Numbered from the stretch's first letter, positions 1 through 13,254 are shown. The stretch: 64,000 bases of DNA from Tetrahymena elliotti 4EA (GCA_000231825.2 JH720382.1:213502-277501), one strand, 5' to 3'. The notes: generated by a model from the sequence alone, not told the origin. Translations and numbers: made by a program.

Positions 1-3000
1 TAATCTATCTAGCAATCTTAATATATTCAATATTCATCAAACGAATAAGAATAGTAATAAGAAAAGGATTAAAGTTCTGAATAAATACAAGAACCTCCCT
101 AGAGCTAGTAATACGATTCTACTCTTCAATTCTAAAATCAATTTAGCTAACACTATTCTATTTCTTAAAACAATTAATATGGACCTTCCTCCTAAGATAT
201 TGTTTACTAAGGAGTTTCCGAAATTATTGAAAATTAAAATAATAACATTAATGCAACTACTAGTATACTTTAAGAACCTGCCTAGATTTAATAAAACTAA
301 AAACCTGCATAAGTATAACAAAACATTGATAAGCTTGGTCGTGGTTCTTTAAGAATTGGATAAGCTCAAGACTAGTAATAACATGTTTCTTAACTTGGAA
401 GTGGTTCAGTTTAATTAAATAAAAATTAACCCTCAGTGAATGTTAAGAATTTAATGGAAGCTCACTAATAATCTCAAAGCAGACAAGCTGCATAGAATTA
501 ATAAGCTTAAGCTCTTGATGAAATTTAAGAAGAAAACTTATAGTCATAAATATAAAACATTCCTGAAGAATCCTAACATGATTCTTCTTCTATCGCTGCT
601 TCTGCTTCTCAACCTCATCATTTGTTAGAATAGTAGCAATAACATTTTGCATAATAAGACTCTGTAAGTAGTTCAAGTGTTTCTTAGAGATCATAAACTT
701 AAACTATGTAATAGCCTCCTGTTATTTAAATTTCATAGTAATAACTATAGGCTAATCTCAATCCTCAATAAGAAGGAAGCACATTCCTTGACCAAACAGA
801 TGAAGAACCTCTTTAGATTTCAACTTCTTAGTTTGTTAGAATTTAAAATTCTGTTTAACAGGCTCCATAAATGATTATTTCTAATTTAAATAATGGATAA
901 GATAACTTAGATCCTTAAGGCTCTAGAATTTATCAAGCTAATGTAGATGTTGGATAAAATTAATATACTTAAAACTCAATTTAAGAAGCTGTTTAGTTAT
1001 TACCTCAAATTAATTAACCTATACAACAAACTCAATCTGTTTACGTAGCTCATCCCCAACAACAAAATCAAAATAACTTTATGTCTACTCCTCATCCAAA
1101 TGTAGGCCATAATTTATCTGTTCCTGGATAAGTTGAATAATAATAGCAATTAGATTCTTCTTAATAATAATCAGCAATTTAATTTGTTTAGTCATAATAA
1201 AATTCTTATAATTCATCAGAATCTTAACCTTAATTCACTGTAGAGTAACCTGCATAAAAATAATAATTAGCTCTCCCTCAAAGCAATATTTCATAGATAT
1301 AATCTGTTTATCTTCCTGCTACAGGACATGTCCAACCATAATAAAATCTTGTTTAATCATAGCCATAATAACCAAATCAATATTAAAGCTTTGGTCCTGC
1401 TCAAAACTAAAATGAATAAAATTAACTCATTTAGCAATCTCAAGATTAGCAAAAATCTATAATATAATCTTAATATACCTAACAAGAAGGTCCAGTAGAA
1501 GAAGAAGAAGAGTTGCAAGCATCACTCAACTAGTAAAGAAATAGACCAGATCATGACGTTTAAAGTGGAATTCAAGCTAATGAATTAAGAGAACAATTAT
1601 AATAGGGAGGACAAAACCCTATGTCAAGCTAATCAGTTTACGTTCCCAGTGCAAGATAAACTGCTGGTAAGTCTATGACTTAATCTTAACCTTTATAACC
1701 TTAACTTAGAAATTTCTGTGAAGTTGAAAACTAAATTATGGAATAACCTTTGGAAGAGGAACAAGGTACTGTATACTAACCTTAAGAATCTAATTCAGTG
1801 AATTAATCTGTAGCATAATAGGAGTAATAACAAGCCTAATAATAACTACAATAACATCAGCTATAGTTTATATCTTAATCTTAAGTTCAATAACCATAAT
1901 AAATACCTGCTTCTTAAGGGTAAATTTTCCATTCATAAGTTTAAAGACCTGTTTAGGGACTATAATTAACCCAACAACAAAACAACAATTAATAATAAGC
2001 TCCTCTCTAAGCTTAAAGCGTTGTTATGAGCTCAGAAAACTAATAAGTACCTGAGTAAGAAGCTTAACAATAACAACATCAACCTTAATTTATTTCTTAA
2101 TCATAAGTTCAACCTTAAAAAGTTGCTGCTTAAGGATAAATGTTCCACTCTTAAGCATAAAGACCTATACAAGGATTATAAGTCCCTCAAAATTAACAAT
2201 AAGCAGAGGTTTCTTAAGAAAATTAAAGCGGATAAACTCAATCTTAAGAATAAGCTGATAGAAATGTTGTTAATTCCTAAGAATTACAAAGTAATGTTTA
2301 AGAAAGATAAAGTAACCAACCATAGTTTATTTCTCAATCCTAGGTATATTTATAGCAAGCTGCACCTTAAGGATAGATATTCCACTCTTAAGCATAAAGA
2401 CAAGTTTAAGGATTATAAGTATAAGTACCTTATCAATAAGATTATCAACAAACTTCTAATTAAAATTAAAGTGCATAGGAAGAATAATATAATCAATAAT
2501 AACAACATCATTAACCATAATTTATCTCTTAATCTTAAGTTTAATCCTAATAAGGTGTTCCTTAAGGTTAATTGTTCCATTCATAAGCATAAAGACCTTT
2601 ACAAGGATTATTAATACCTTAGAAGCAATTATAAGAAGCTTAGGCTTAGAGTGCTCCTCAAGAATAACAACAATAATAAGCTAATTAGGAATAACAACAC
2701 TAACCTCAATTTATTTCTTAATCTTAAGTTTAATAATAGGCTGGTGTTCCTCAAGGATAAATCTTCCATTCGTAAGTCTAGAAATAAATTAAAGGATTGT
2801 AAGCACCATAACAGTCAATTTAATAATAAGTAAATGTGTAAAGCCCTGTTGCTATTTAAGCCTTACCTGTTGATTAATCTCAACAATAATAACAACAAGC
2901 TTAATTATAAGTACCAGCTTAACAATCACAATATTAAACTTCATCCTCAGATAACTCATAACAAAGAATTTTACCTACATCATCTATTATTGTTTATCCT

Positions 3001-5387
3001 CCTGCCGCTCCTTAAGTTTAATCTTCTTCTTAATTCTTATAATCCTAAAACTAATAACCTAGAGAGGCTATTAGCACTCTTTCTATTGCACCTGTAACAA
3101 ATACAAATATTCCTTCTGACTAATCATAGAGATAAGATGCATAGAATGTATTACCTAATCATATTTAGATTTCATCATACTATATTCCATAATAGTAATA
3201 ATCAGTTATCTCATTTAACGGAACTACTCAATAATCCTAACAAACAAATTAAATGAGACAAAGTGGGTAGTTAGTATAATCATAAATTGAAAATTCACAA
3301 TAAAGAAAAGATTAAAGTAGCATTTCTTCTATTAATGAAGCAAGTATAACAGCTATTCCTCCTAACTCATAAGTTTTAATTTCAAATATAGTAGCTCCTA
3401 TGCAAGCTTCTTAGGTTGACAAAAAGAAGAAAAAGAAGAAAGACAATAAGAAAAATATGACTTAATCTGAAGCCCCTATTATCAGAGAATAAACTATGGA
3501 AGATTCCTTAAAGGTTAAGAGAACATAAAGACCATAATCTCCTAGATAAGAAGGTTCTGAAGCATCTATGTCTAAAACTTCTATTCCTATGACTAAAACT
3601 GTTGTAACTAAAAAGAAAGTTCTTGTAAAGAAGAAAAAATCAATAGAGGGAAGCTAAAGCTAGAGCTCCATTAAGAAATCATCTGTTTCTGGTGTTGCTG
3701 CCCCTGGTTCTATCTCTTCAAACATGTCAAAGACTTAGATCCCTCCTAAATCAAACTAGTTGGAAATGTAATCACTTCCATAATTTGGAAAAGCAACATC
3801 CCAAAAAATGGAATCCTCTACTCCTTTATCTCCCAACTCTCAGAGCAAGATAAGAGAAGAAAGAGGTTCTATTAGACCTTCATTAATTTAGAGATAATCT
3901 AGTGTAATGACAAATAGTCAATAAACTAGAACAGTTACTTAAGGTAATAACAACATGCTTGAAAAAATTATTTTTATGAAGAACTAATTGTTGGAAAAGA
4001 ATAACGAAATAGATTCTCTTAAGTTAAGAATAGATGAAAATCTAAAATAAATTGCAGCTTTATCAGAAGAAAATTCTCAATTGAATATGCAAAACTCTCA
4101 AACTAGAGAAGAGTTAGAGTAAACTCAAAAGTAACTCCAAGAAAATTTTGAATTCCACAAATCCGAAATCGACAATCTCCGTCAAGAATACGAAAACACA
4201 ATTGCTCCTCTTCTTTAAGTAAATACAAAACATATTTCTTTTATTTTTAATAAATTCATTTAAAATTTTAGGAAAAAAATAATCTTGAAGAAAGCAACTT
4301 AGCCTTGAGCAAATAGTGTGAAGCCTTTGACATTGCATTATAAAACAGTGACGAAGAAAAACAAAGAGCAATCAGAGAATTAATAAATGAAAAGGAACAA
4401 CTACAAAACTTAAGTGAAGTCATATTAAAAGATAAGGATAAAGTGATAAATGAAAACATTTAATTGAAGGATGAACAATCTAGAAGAATTAAAATGGAAA
4501 ACTAACTTATCAAGGATAATGAAGACTTGAAAAATTTGAGTGCCAGCCAATAAAAAGATATTGATACCTGGAAAATTAAATACAAAAACCTTAAAAAAGA
4601 AATTAATGGTCTACGTTTACAATTTGATAGCTATAAGAATTAGATCTTACATGAAATTTAATCTAATATCTAAGATAAAGCATCCAATTTCTAAGGAATA
4701 CTCACCACTATTAAGAAGAAGTATCACGATTAAGGAGATTCATAACTTTCTAGTGCTCGTGATATGATAATTTAGCAAGATCAATAAGAACAAATTCAAG
4801 CCCCTGTTGCTTTCAGTGCTCCTAGATAATAACAATAATAGTAATAGTAGTAACCTTAATATAATAACTACATGTCCTAATCTTAGTAATATCATCCTTA
4901 ATAATAGTAATATGCAAACAATTATATTACTTAATCTCATCCTTAACCTTCTCACCAAAAGAGTCATTCAGTTCACTCCTATGCTCCCATTCACACAACT
5001 GAATTCATCCCATAATAACCTTAAAATGATGAGCAATTCCTTAATGAATTAAAGTATAGAATAAATGCTCTCAAGCAAACCTAAGCTGAATAAGAAGCAC
5101 TTTAACTAAAATCCTAATAATAATTGTAATCCTTACAAATCCATTAAAATGTTAGACAACAATTTTTGAGTGTTTAAAAAAATTAATCACCATAATAAAT
5201 CCAAACTCAACCTATTTAATAGTTTGAAAATTCAGCTGACTAAACTATTTCTGAATAAAACTATGAAGACTCTTAGTAAATGGATTAAATCGAATTCTAA
5301 ATAGAATAACTTATGGTCCTCAAGAACCAATATGAATAAGCTCTTGGTAGAGTAAATAGCTCTATGTCTCCTTAAAAGAGAAAGTGA
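1..5387 (+). CDS. Giant glutamine-rich protein with internal repeats and coiled coil, 5'-truncated by the window
   Basis: One open frame runs from base 1 to a TGA at 5385-5387, with a single intron at 4219-4271 (GT..AG, 53 bp). This gives at least 1777 residues; the start lies outside the window. It is open only if TAA/TAG are read as Gln, and Gln is the dominant residue. Residues about 620-935 carry five degenerate repeats (cores such as FISQSQV, then FHSQAQRP and QGL). A Lys/Ser/Thr-rich stretch follows (about residues 1130-1300). A Glu/Lys/Asn heptad-like region (about 1318-1565) looks like a coiled coil. A run of consecutive Gln lies near residue 1590, and a Gln-rich tail ends in SPQKRK. 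I recognise no catalytic domain. A scaffold or structural protein is a guess from composition only. The 3' end converges on gamma-adaptin. Confidence 0.88.
1867..2800 (+). repeat. Five degenerate in-frame tandem repeats in the Gln-rich protein
   Basis: Repeat cores (Phe-Ile-Ser-Gln-Ser-Gln-Val at the protein level) begin at 1867, 2089, 2326, 2521 and 2710, so the period is about 190-237 bp. Each core is followed by a conserved PQGQ/FHSQAQRP/QGL block. TAA, TAG and CAA interchange between copies, which shows divergence at synonymous Gln positions. Confidence 0.8.
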
Positions 5388-6000
5388 GAAAAATATTATA
5401 AATGTTGAATGATTTAGTTAAGTTAACTCATTCCTAATAATAAGAGATTTATAAAAAATCTCCTAGTAAAATTAAAAACAAAAATGATTAAAAGAAGTAT
5501 TATTAATAAATAATTCAAAAACTATGTAAAGATTTTATTGTTATATATATAATTCATATTAATTTGCTTAAATATAAATTTCAATTTTCTTAAAAATGTT
5601 TTTAACAGTTTATATTTATTTATCAAAATATTTCCTTTTATATTTCTTTTTTTCATAAAAAGAAAATCATCTTTTTTTAAATCTTTTTATTTATTTTTAT
5701 TGACTTTCTTTTTGTTTATCAATAATTTAAATAAAGCAAATCTATTGTAAAATTTAAAAATAAATCAAACAAAAAAAAAACCTCATAAAAAAGATTAAAT
5801 ATTTTTGGATTTGCAGTCATAAAATAAAATTTTATGTGTTATTTTAAAAATAATCTAATAAAAAGAATTAAAAAAACTTTAAGATTATCCAAATTAATAA
5901 AGAATTAATTAGACAGTAAATAATATGTATATTGCAAGACATATTTATATTTTTATATTAATATTAATTTTTTGTTTATTTACACATTGGCTATTTCAAA
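5388..6000. other. Convergent intergenic region
   Basis: The 613 bases lie between the 3' ends of the Gln-rich gene and the gamma-adaptin gene. They are AT-rich with long T and A runs typical of Tetrahymena 3' UTR and spacer. I see no gene in it. Confidence 0.7.
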
Positions 6001-9000
6001 TCACCATCCTTAGGGGAAGTTAGAAATTTGAGCTTGTTAAGAAACCTTTTTGGATTAAATAAAATAAATATTAGTATTTATAGGTTTTAATATATTACTT
6101 GTTGCCCATTAAGAGTGTATCCAATTTTAATTTTTAATGCAATACCTTTTTATCCCTGCATACTATTTTATACAGTCATTACCTTTTTTATTTTTATTTA
6201 AGATTAAAAAAGCTATATTTTAAAAAAATAGTTACTTAAGTAGTTTATCCTTATGAGTAAGGAGCAATCATTGTACTAGAGATGGGTTACATATTTAGTT
6301 TTAAGTGCTTAAGGACAGCAACCTAAAACACTATTTCGGTAAGAGGAAATCCTGATTTATTATTGAAGATGCTTGTAATAGTAGTTGTAGTATCATTCTA
6401 TTTGAAATTAAAAAATTAGTTCAATAAATTGATATTTTTAATTTGATTAATTTACTTTGTCACAATTGAAGACAAGATCTAAGTTAGAATCAGAGAAGGC
6501 AGTAAATGAATGAGCAGGTTAAGCTAAGCTTTGACTTGCTACTCCAAAAGTTGTGGGAGAAGAAACTCCAATCTCTAGTAAATTACCCATGTTCTAGGGT
6601 GTGTATCCACTCTATGCAGTTTAAGTTTAGTTGAAAGTATTGACTTATGGAGTTACACTTCCACCATAAAAATTAAGTAAATTTAATCCATCGTTTTATT
6701 ACCCAGGAGGATTTGAAACAATTTAGCTGTTAACTACATTAGTATTGTAGGCTGGAACAGGAGATACATCATCATCACCATCAAGAAGGTTAAGTAAATT
6801 AAAACCACCACCTGTAGTATTATTATCACCAGTATTTGCCTTATTATTATTTACTAGATCAGTAATTCCTATTTAGCTTAAAGCACCACCTTAATCACTA
6901 ATACTTGTATTTTAAGGAGCAGGGGGATATTCATCAAGATCAATATCACCAACAGGTTTTCTTTAATAAAAAATTAATTAGTTATAAGTTAATTTTAGAA
7001 TTTTATTAAAATTACGTAGAATATTGATCAATAGCAGGCTAGTAAGGAGGAATAGGTTCAAGGATACTATTTCTATTGACATCCCATTAACATTCAATAA
7101 GTTTAAGATATTCACATGAACGCTTTTGAACTTCTAATTAGGTAGAAGTTTAAAACATTTCAATTAAATCAATAATACGATTTTAAGAATTGCTAAGCTT
7201 AGTGTAAAGTTTGATTAAAGCATTCAAACCATATTCCTTAATATTATCAGGTAATTTATTACGTTCAAATAACTTTTCAAAGAGTTGCATAACTTCTTCT
7301 TCTTTGACAGTAACCTATTTTTCCAGAAAAAATTTTTTAATTATCAAAAAAAGAGTGAATATTTTTATTTTTACCTTTGCATCTTGGTGTGCAACTGGAG
7401 TTCCTCTAACAAGAAGGTGTCCAAATTCACCGATGCAATAAACTGCAGCCTTAGCTAAACCATTTTAATTAATATTTTCATTAAGAGAGAAATAAAGCTT
7501 GTGCACAGCATAGCTTTATAATTCAGGTGACATGCAAATAAGATGAATCATGTTGTTAGTAGATTCTTCTTTAATGTAATTACCAGCCAATGTTAAGACT
7601 TTAATAATCTATTTAAAAAAATATTATTTAAAATTCTATAAAACCATTAAAAATAAAATTTTACTGTATCAACCTACCATCTACGGTTAGGGGAGTGCTT
7701 GTCAACAATAGCACATATCTAATTAAATAATATAAAAAGAGTTAAACATATTGATTAAATAATATTATTAATTACTTTATTTGTAAGTTCACGGAGGAAA
7801 CCTTCATCAGTAACAGCGAGAAGATAATTAAGTAATTCCTTAATTATACTTTTAACATTTTATTCATTTGTAATGATGTATACCAAATCTAATGCTAATT
7901 GCTTAACAGAAATATCACTTTCTTTCATGCAATCGAGAATAGTTTATTTATGCTTTTACACCGCATTGATATCATGATTAACAACTTATTTCAACATGAA
8001 CAAAGCACAATATTTGCTATTGTAGTCCTTTTGACTTAAGAATTTACCTAAAATGTTAATACCTAATGTTTTTAAGTGACTTGAACTTTCAATTTCCATA
8101 ATTGTTTAAACACATTCATAGAGTACTGCATTTCCTGTATTTTTTGAGCTATTGGTATTACTAGAAACCTTTAATTTAAAATTTTAAGTTTTGAATTTTT
8201 TAATATGAAGTAAAATTATGAAAATGATTACTGATGCAAGAACACTTGAAATTTCTTCTGAGACAGTTGCATCTCCTTTTCCCATATATCTGAAGAACTT
8301 TAAGATCTTCATTTATAAGAAGGGATCAACAACACCATTTATTTCAAAATCTTTATCATAGTGAGATACCAATCCTTAAAGTACTTTAATCATAGGAGTG
8401 ACATACTTTTTGAATTTGTCTTTGGTAGTTGGGTCATGTAACATAATTTCTTCAATTAAACCAAGTGTAGCAATCAACACACCTATAAAAATAAAAGATT
8501 TGTTAATAATTTTGAGAGGTATACTTTAAATAAAAATTATTTTGAATGGTTTAAATGACAATAACTCTATTTAACACGTCTTCGTTTTTTGATTTTTTCA
8601 TTCATCAACAAATTAATTTATTCAAAAAAATAAAAGCAACGAAGAAATTAATTCCATCAAATAAAAATATCTTCTTTATTTGAATTTAATTTTCTTTAAA
8701 TTTTTTATTTACCATGGTGACGATCTTCCATAAGAGTGTTAATTTTTTCAATAATATCAGGCAAATGATCAGGCAACTTTTTCATAACCTTTGCAGCAGC
8801 AAGGGGAGCTTTTTTTCTAGTAAAAGAAGTACCACTTTGCATGATTTTAAGAATATTACCAATAAGTTCTCTACACATATCTGTTGTGCATATTTCACTA
8901 ACTGCAATAATTGCTAAACTTGCTACATAATTATTCTATTTTTAAAAAATTAAACAAAATTAAATTAATATTATGTAAATATTATTTTATTCAAAATAAA

Positions 9001-9615
9001 TATTTTATTTTGAGTATTTTAAATGACATACTTAGCTCTATAAATCTGTAAGAAGACGTGAAGTTGCCATCAATAGCACATCAGACTATTCGTGGAAAAG
9101 TTAAGTAAGTCCCAAATAACCTATTCTCTTTTCTGTGAAAGATTAAGCAGAGATAAGTTTAAGACATTCCATTTAACCAAAATCTGTATTGTGGCCTAAC
9201 ATATTGATAAAAAGCAATTTAGCTACATTTCTAGGTCTATATTCTTCTTCATTTTTCTTTTTTATAAAAAGAATTAAAATATTTTTTATCAAATACAATT
9301 TAAATGCATTTAATTATCTAAAATGCTTTTTCTTTTATCAAAAAAATTGTTTCTTTTTGTCATTGGATAGTAAAATTTGAGCATTTCTAAATAAAGTTAT
9401 TATTCTTTGCCTATTTTTTGCTAATTAGCTTTGATTTAAATGTCATCCATAAATACTAAAATTTGAGATTAAAATATGAAAAGAAGCTTTACATTAAATG
9501 ATTCTCTAATTAATGCCTTCTCTTTTTATACTAAAGCTCTTTCTTCAGATGTAGTTTTGCAACCTCTAATAGCCTTAATTAAATCTCTAAGTTTTTATGG
9601 AACTTCTTTACTCAT
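6001..9615 (-). CDS. AP1G: AP-1 complex subunit gamma (gamma-adaptin)
   Basis: Large subunit of the AP-1 clathrin adaptor, which sorts cargo at the trans-Golgi network and endosomes. I read 12 exons: 9615-9493, 9256-9032, 8935-8713, 8482-8232, 8168-7776, 7718-7665, 7608-7375, 7314-7016, 6960-6456, 6397-6236, 6182-6099 and 6045-6001. They give 865 residues (animal gamma-adaptins are about 820). The N-terminus (KLRDLIKAIRGCKT, then RPRNVAKLL) and blocks such as KHSPNRRWQVDT and NAVLYECVQTIME match the adaptin trunk. The hinge (about 600-745) is Asn/Gly/Asp-rich with NLLNLLDGDDD, resembling a clathrin-box-like motif. The gamma-ear (about 750-865) includes IVFQVAVLKHLKL and ends ISNFPQGW. All intron phases sum correctly. 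Transcribed divergently from the LRR gene. Confidence 0.95.
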
Positions 9616-10039
9616 TTTTTAAATGTTCTTTCTTTTTTAATAAAGTCTTATTAAGTTTTTATATTTCTTTTTAACTTGATTTAAAGAAAAAATATATGAG
9701 CAATCCAATCCTCAACTACTGTTTGATTTGACTTTATTATGTGTTGTTTGATTTAATTTGATTTGATTAGCTTTACTTTTCTTTTGATGATTTCAATAAT
9801 ATCACGTTTTTCTAAAGACAATATTTTATTTAATAATTTATTTTCATTAAAATTTTGAAAACAAATCCATCATAATAGATAAGATCATGTTGATTTTATT
9901 ATTTTAACAATTATTATCAAATACCTCTCAATTAAATAATCTTTTTATATCAAATATCTCTCAATTAAATAAACTTTATTGTAAAACAAATCAAGATTTG
10001 ATTAAACTTATAAATTAGTTAAAAAAAAAAATAATAAAG
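9616..10039. promoter_or_regulatory. Divergent promoter region of gamma-adaptin and the LRR gene
   Basis: The 424 bases separate the start codons of two genes pointing away from each other, so both 5' flanks must lie here. It holds a 24-bp direct repeat (listed separately) and several ATTTGATTT-like stretches. No defined promoter element is recognisable. Confidence 0.5.
9916..9972. repeat. Direct repeat in the divergent promoter
   Basis: Two 24-base copies at 9916-9939 and 9949-9972 (ATCAAATAYCTCTCAATTAA plus ATAA) differ at one position, with a 33-bp period. They sit 68-124 bp upstream of the LRR start codon. Confidence 0.75.
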
Positions 10040-11749
10040 ATGATGAGATAGAATATTAATAACTTTAATAATATAAAAGCTTTTTTAAACTCCTCTTTTT
10101 CATAACTCACTAATATTTATATTGACTTAAGGGCTAAAAATATTGGTTAAGAGGGAATATAAGACTTAGCTTAGGGTTTAACAAAATGTTTTAATCTTTC
10201 TACTTTGTAACTCGACCTCTGGAATAATGAAATTGGAAACAGTGGAGTATTGCTATTAGCTTCTGGTTTAGAAGAATGCTCAAATCTATAAAATTTAAGA
10301 CTTCAACTTTAAGATAATTTAATTAGTGAATAAGGTGTGTTTGACTTAGGTTTAAGCTTAATCAAATGCACTAATCTCTCAAATTTGAATATAGACTTAT
10401 CTTGGAATAAAATTGGTGTGAAGGGTGCATCAGACTTAGGTTTTCACTTAGCAAAATGCTCTAATCTTTCAACTTTAGAACTTTTGTTATGGAATAATTA
10501 AATTAGTGATAAAGGGGCTTCAGACTTAGGTAACTTCTTAGCAAACTGCACAAATCTTTCTAATCTTATACTAAACCTTGAGGATAATTTGATTGGTGAA
10601 TAAGGCGCTTCAGATATGTGTAGTAGTTTAGCTAAATGCGCTAAGATATCTTAGTTAGATTTATAACTTTAAAGGAACTCAATTTTTGATAAGGGTATTC
10701 TAGGTTTAGCTTCATGTTTGGCAAAATGCACAAATATCTAAACTTTAGAACTCAACCTCAATTAAAACGGTGTTGCTTTTAATAGTACATTAAACTTAGG
10801 AAATTGTTTAGCAAATCTAACACATCTCTCGAATTTGAAAATATAATTGGGAAATAATAAAATAGAAGAAAAAGGTACCTCAAATTTAGGTATCTGTTTA
10901 GCTTACTGCTCTAATCTTACAAATTTATAACTTAACCTTGAAAGGAATAAAATTACTGACAAAGGTTTTTCAAGCTTATGCAAGAGCTTAGCAAAATGTT
11001 CTAAAATCTAATAATTGGAACTCATTTTGACTGATAATTATATTGGCTCATAGGGAGCAAAAGATCTGGGCTCTACTTTTGCTAAGTATTCTCATCTCAC
11101 AACTTTAACTCTTTATCTTTCTGAAAACTCAATTTGCAAATAAGGAGCTTCAGACTTGGGTTCTGGAATATAAATGTGCTCCAACCTCTAAACTTTTTAC
11201 CTTGACCTCGCTCATAATACTATATTTGATGAGGGGATTTCCAACTTTGCTACCTGTTTAGAAAAATGCACTAAACTCTAAGATGTATCTCTCAATTTAA
11301 AAAGGAACTAAATTCATAAAGAAGGAAGTTAAAGCTTAGGTCTTAGTTTAGCATCTTGTGATAATCTGAGAATTTTATACCTTGATTTAAGCGATAACGA
11401 AATTACTAATACAGGCTTATCAGATTTAATAAGTGGTATATAAAAGTGTTCAAATCTAAAAACTTTAAAACTTTACCTTACAGAATGTTCAATTGGAACA
11501 TAGGGAACATAATTCTTAGGTAAAGGTTTAGCAAACTGTTCTCATCTCTTAAATTTGAACATAAATCTCATGGATAATTTTTTTGATTCTTAGGGTTCTT
11601 ATGATTTAATCTTAGGGCTTACAAAATGTGCTAATATCTAAATTTTGAAACTATATCTCGATTGCAGGTATAAGAATGAAGAAATTGAAAAAAAATTGAG
11701 AACAAAAGCTTTTAAAATGAATAAAATAGTGGAAAGCAAAATTTATTGA
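10040..11749 (+). CDS. Leucine-rich-repeat (RNI-like) protein
   Basis: A single uninterrupted exon from ATG 10040 to TGA 11747-11749 gives 569 residues. Almost the whole protein is a solenoid of 18 repeats of about 28-30 residues. The pattern is LG..LAKCSNL..L.L.L..N.I...G, the ribonuclease-inhibitor-like LRR class. Examples of repeat cores are NLRLQLQDNLIS, TLELLLWNNQIS and ILYLDLSDNEIT. The short N-cap is MMRQNINNFNNIK and the short basic C-tail ends VESKIY. There is no signal peptide, membrane segment, kinase or F-box that I can see. Such LRR proteins are numerous in ciliates and act as protein-binding scaffolds, but the partner here is unknown. Start chosen as the first ATG; a second in-frame ATG follows immediately. 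Confidence 0.88.
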
Positions 11750-12170
11750 TATTTAAAAATGTTATTCAGTGATTTTATTTAACATTAAAACAAATAAAAT
11801 AATTTAATATAAATTCATATTAAAAGAAATATTTCACTAAAATTAAAATTGGTTTAAAACAAATAAAAGACTTCATCAAATATAAAAAAATCTTAGAAAA
11901 AATTTAAAAAAATAATTTTTTATGTTTGTGATAGACTCCTTTTTTTACTGTTTATGATATTTAGTTAGTAAAATTCAATAAGTTGTGAATTTTGAGTATA
12001 TTTGTATTCGATTTCATCAGATAATGAATTTATATTTGTTATTTCTCCTTTAAGCTTGCCTATTAGAAAAAAAATATTTTTTCAAAAAATTCCAAAAAAG
12101 AAATAATTAAATAAGATTTCCCAAAAAAAAAAACAAACCAAACTATAAAATAAAAGTTGTTTAGATTGTT

Positions 12171-12250
12171 TAGGTTGTCCAAGGAAGGTTGGATAATTTT
12201 TAAATTTGATTGGATTTGGTGTCAATACTGAAGGTGCTAGCAAATACCTT
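12171..12250. ncRNA. Possible structured RNA patch (two hairpins)
   Basis: TTGTCCAA (12175-12182) can pair with TTGGATAA (12189-12196) around a 6-base loop, with one G-U pair. AAGGT (12231-12235) can pair with ACCTT (12246-12250). The patch is less AT-rich than its surroundings. No known RNA family is recognised and it may be chance. Confidence 0.2.
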
Positions 12251-13254
12251 AATGTTACTCATAAGGATTTAGTCTAAAAACTTTTTAAAAATTACTTCAA
12301 GAAGCAAAGAAATTTTCTAAGTCATTAATAAAATTATAATTGTTTTATTTTCAAATAAAAAAGTTATTAATTTGTATTAATTAATCATTATTTTCAATCT
12401 TAGTAGACTTATCTATTTACTATTTTAAAAAGAAATGAATAATTATTATGTCTTTTATAATTTCTTTCCTTATATATTTTTAAAATTATTTTTAACTTTT
12501 TTCAAATAATCAAATAAATATATATTCAAATGAATTTAAAAACTATTTCAAATGTAAAAAAATTAATTTAATTTATATAATTGATTATGCAATCTAAAAA
12601 ATTTTAAATGTTTTTATAAAAAGAGATAATTGATTATAATTTGAGTAAAAACAAATAGATTAAAGTTAAGAACAAACTTTAAAATGGATAAATAAATATT
12701 TTCAGTAAAATTTCAACTATTTAAAGATTTTTATTTTTAAGATTTTTAAGGAAGAAAAAAAAATTAATACATAGCTTTCTAAAAGAAAAAAGGAAGTAGC
12801 AAGCAGCCTCTACAAAAATTTATTATTTTCTTTTTATTTTTGAATTTAAATTTTTTTTTTTTAATTTTAAGGTTTGTATTTTAACTATTTTTGGGTTTAT
12901 GTGAATTGCTTTTAATTAATTACTTTAAGTTGATTAATTTATTAATAATTATTTATTTAATTTATTTATCTATTTATCTGATTTTTTTAATCTTATTAAT
13001 TATTTTTATTTTTTATTTAATTTATTTTTTTCTTCTCTTTTTATTGTTTGTGTTCTTCTAATTCATTAGCTCTTTGTATTTGCTATTTTTTTAAAAAATA
13101 TTTTTATATATTTAAGACTAATAAAGAATTTGCTCTTTTATTTATAGGATGTTAGAGTTTGAAGGACTTTGTATTAAGATTTGATTTCAGTTTGATTGTT
13201 GCCACCATTAATTTAATGAGTATTAATTCTTGTTTTTTATCTTTTAAAATATTT

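Noticed and set aside
1..3100. Short standard-code ORFs of 60-160 codons on both strands, e.g. 2123-2614
   Set aside because: They overlap the single long Gln-coded frame in other frames and owe their length to the repetitive sequence.
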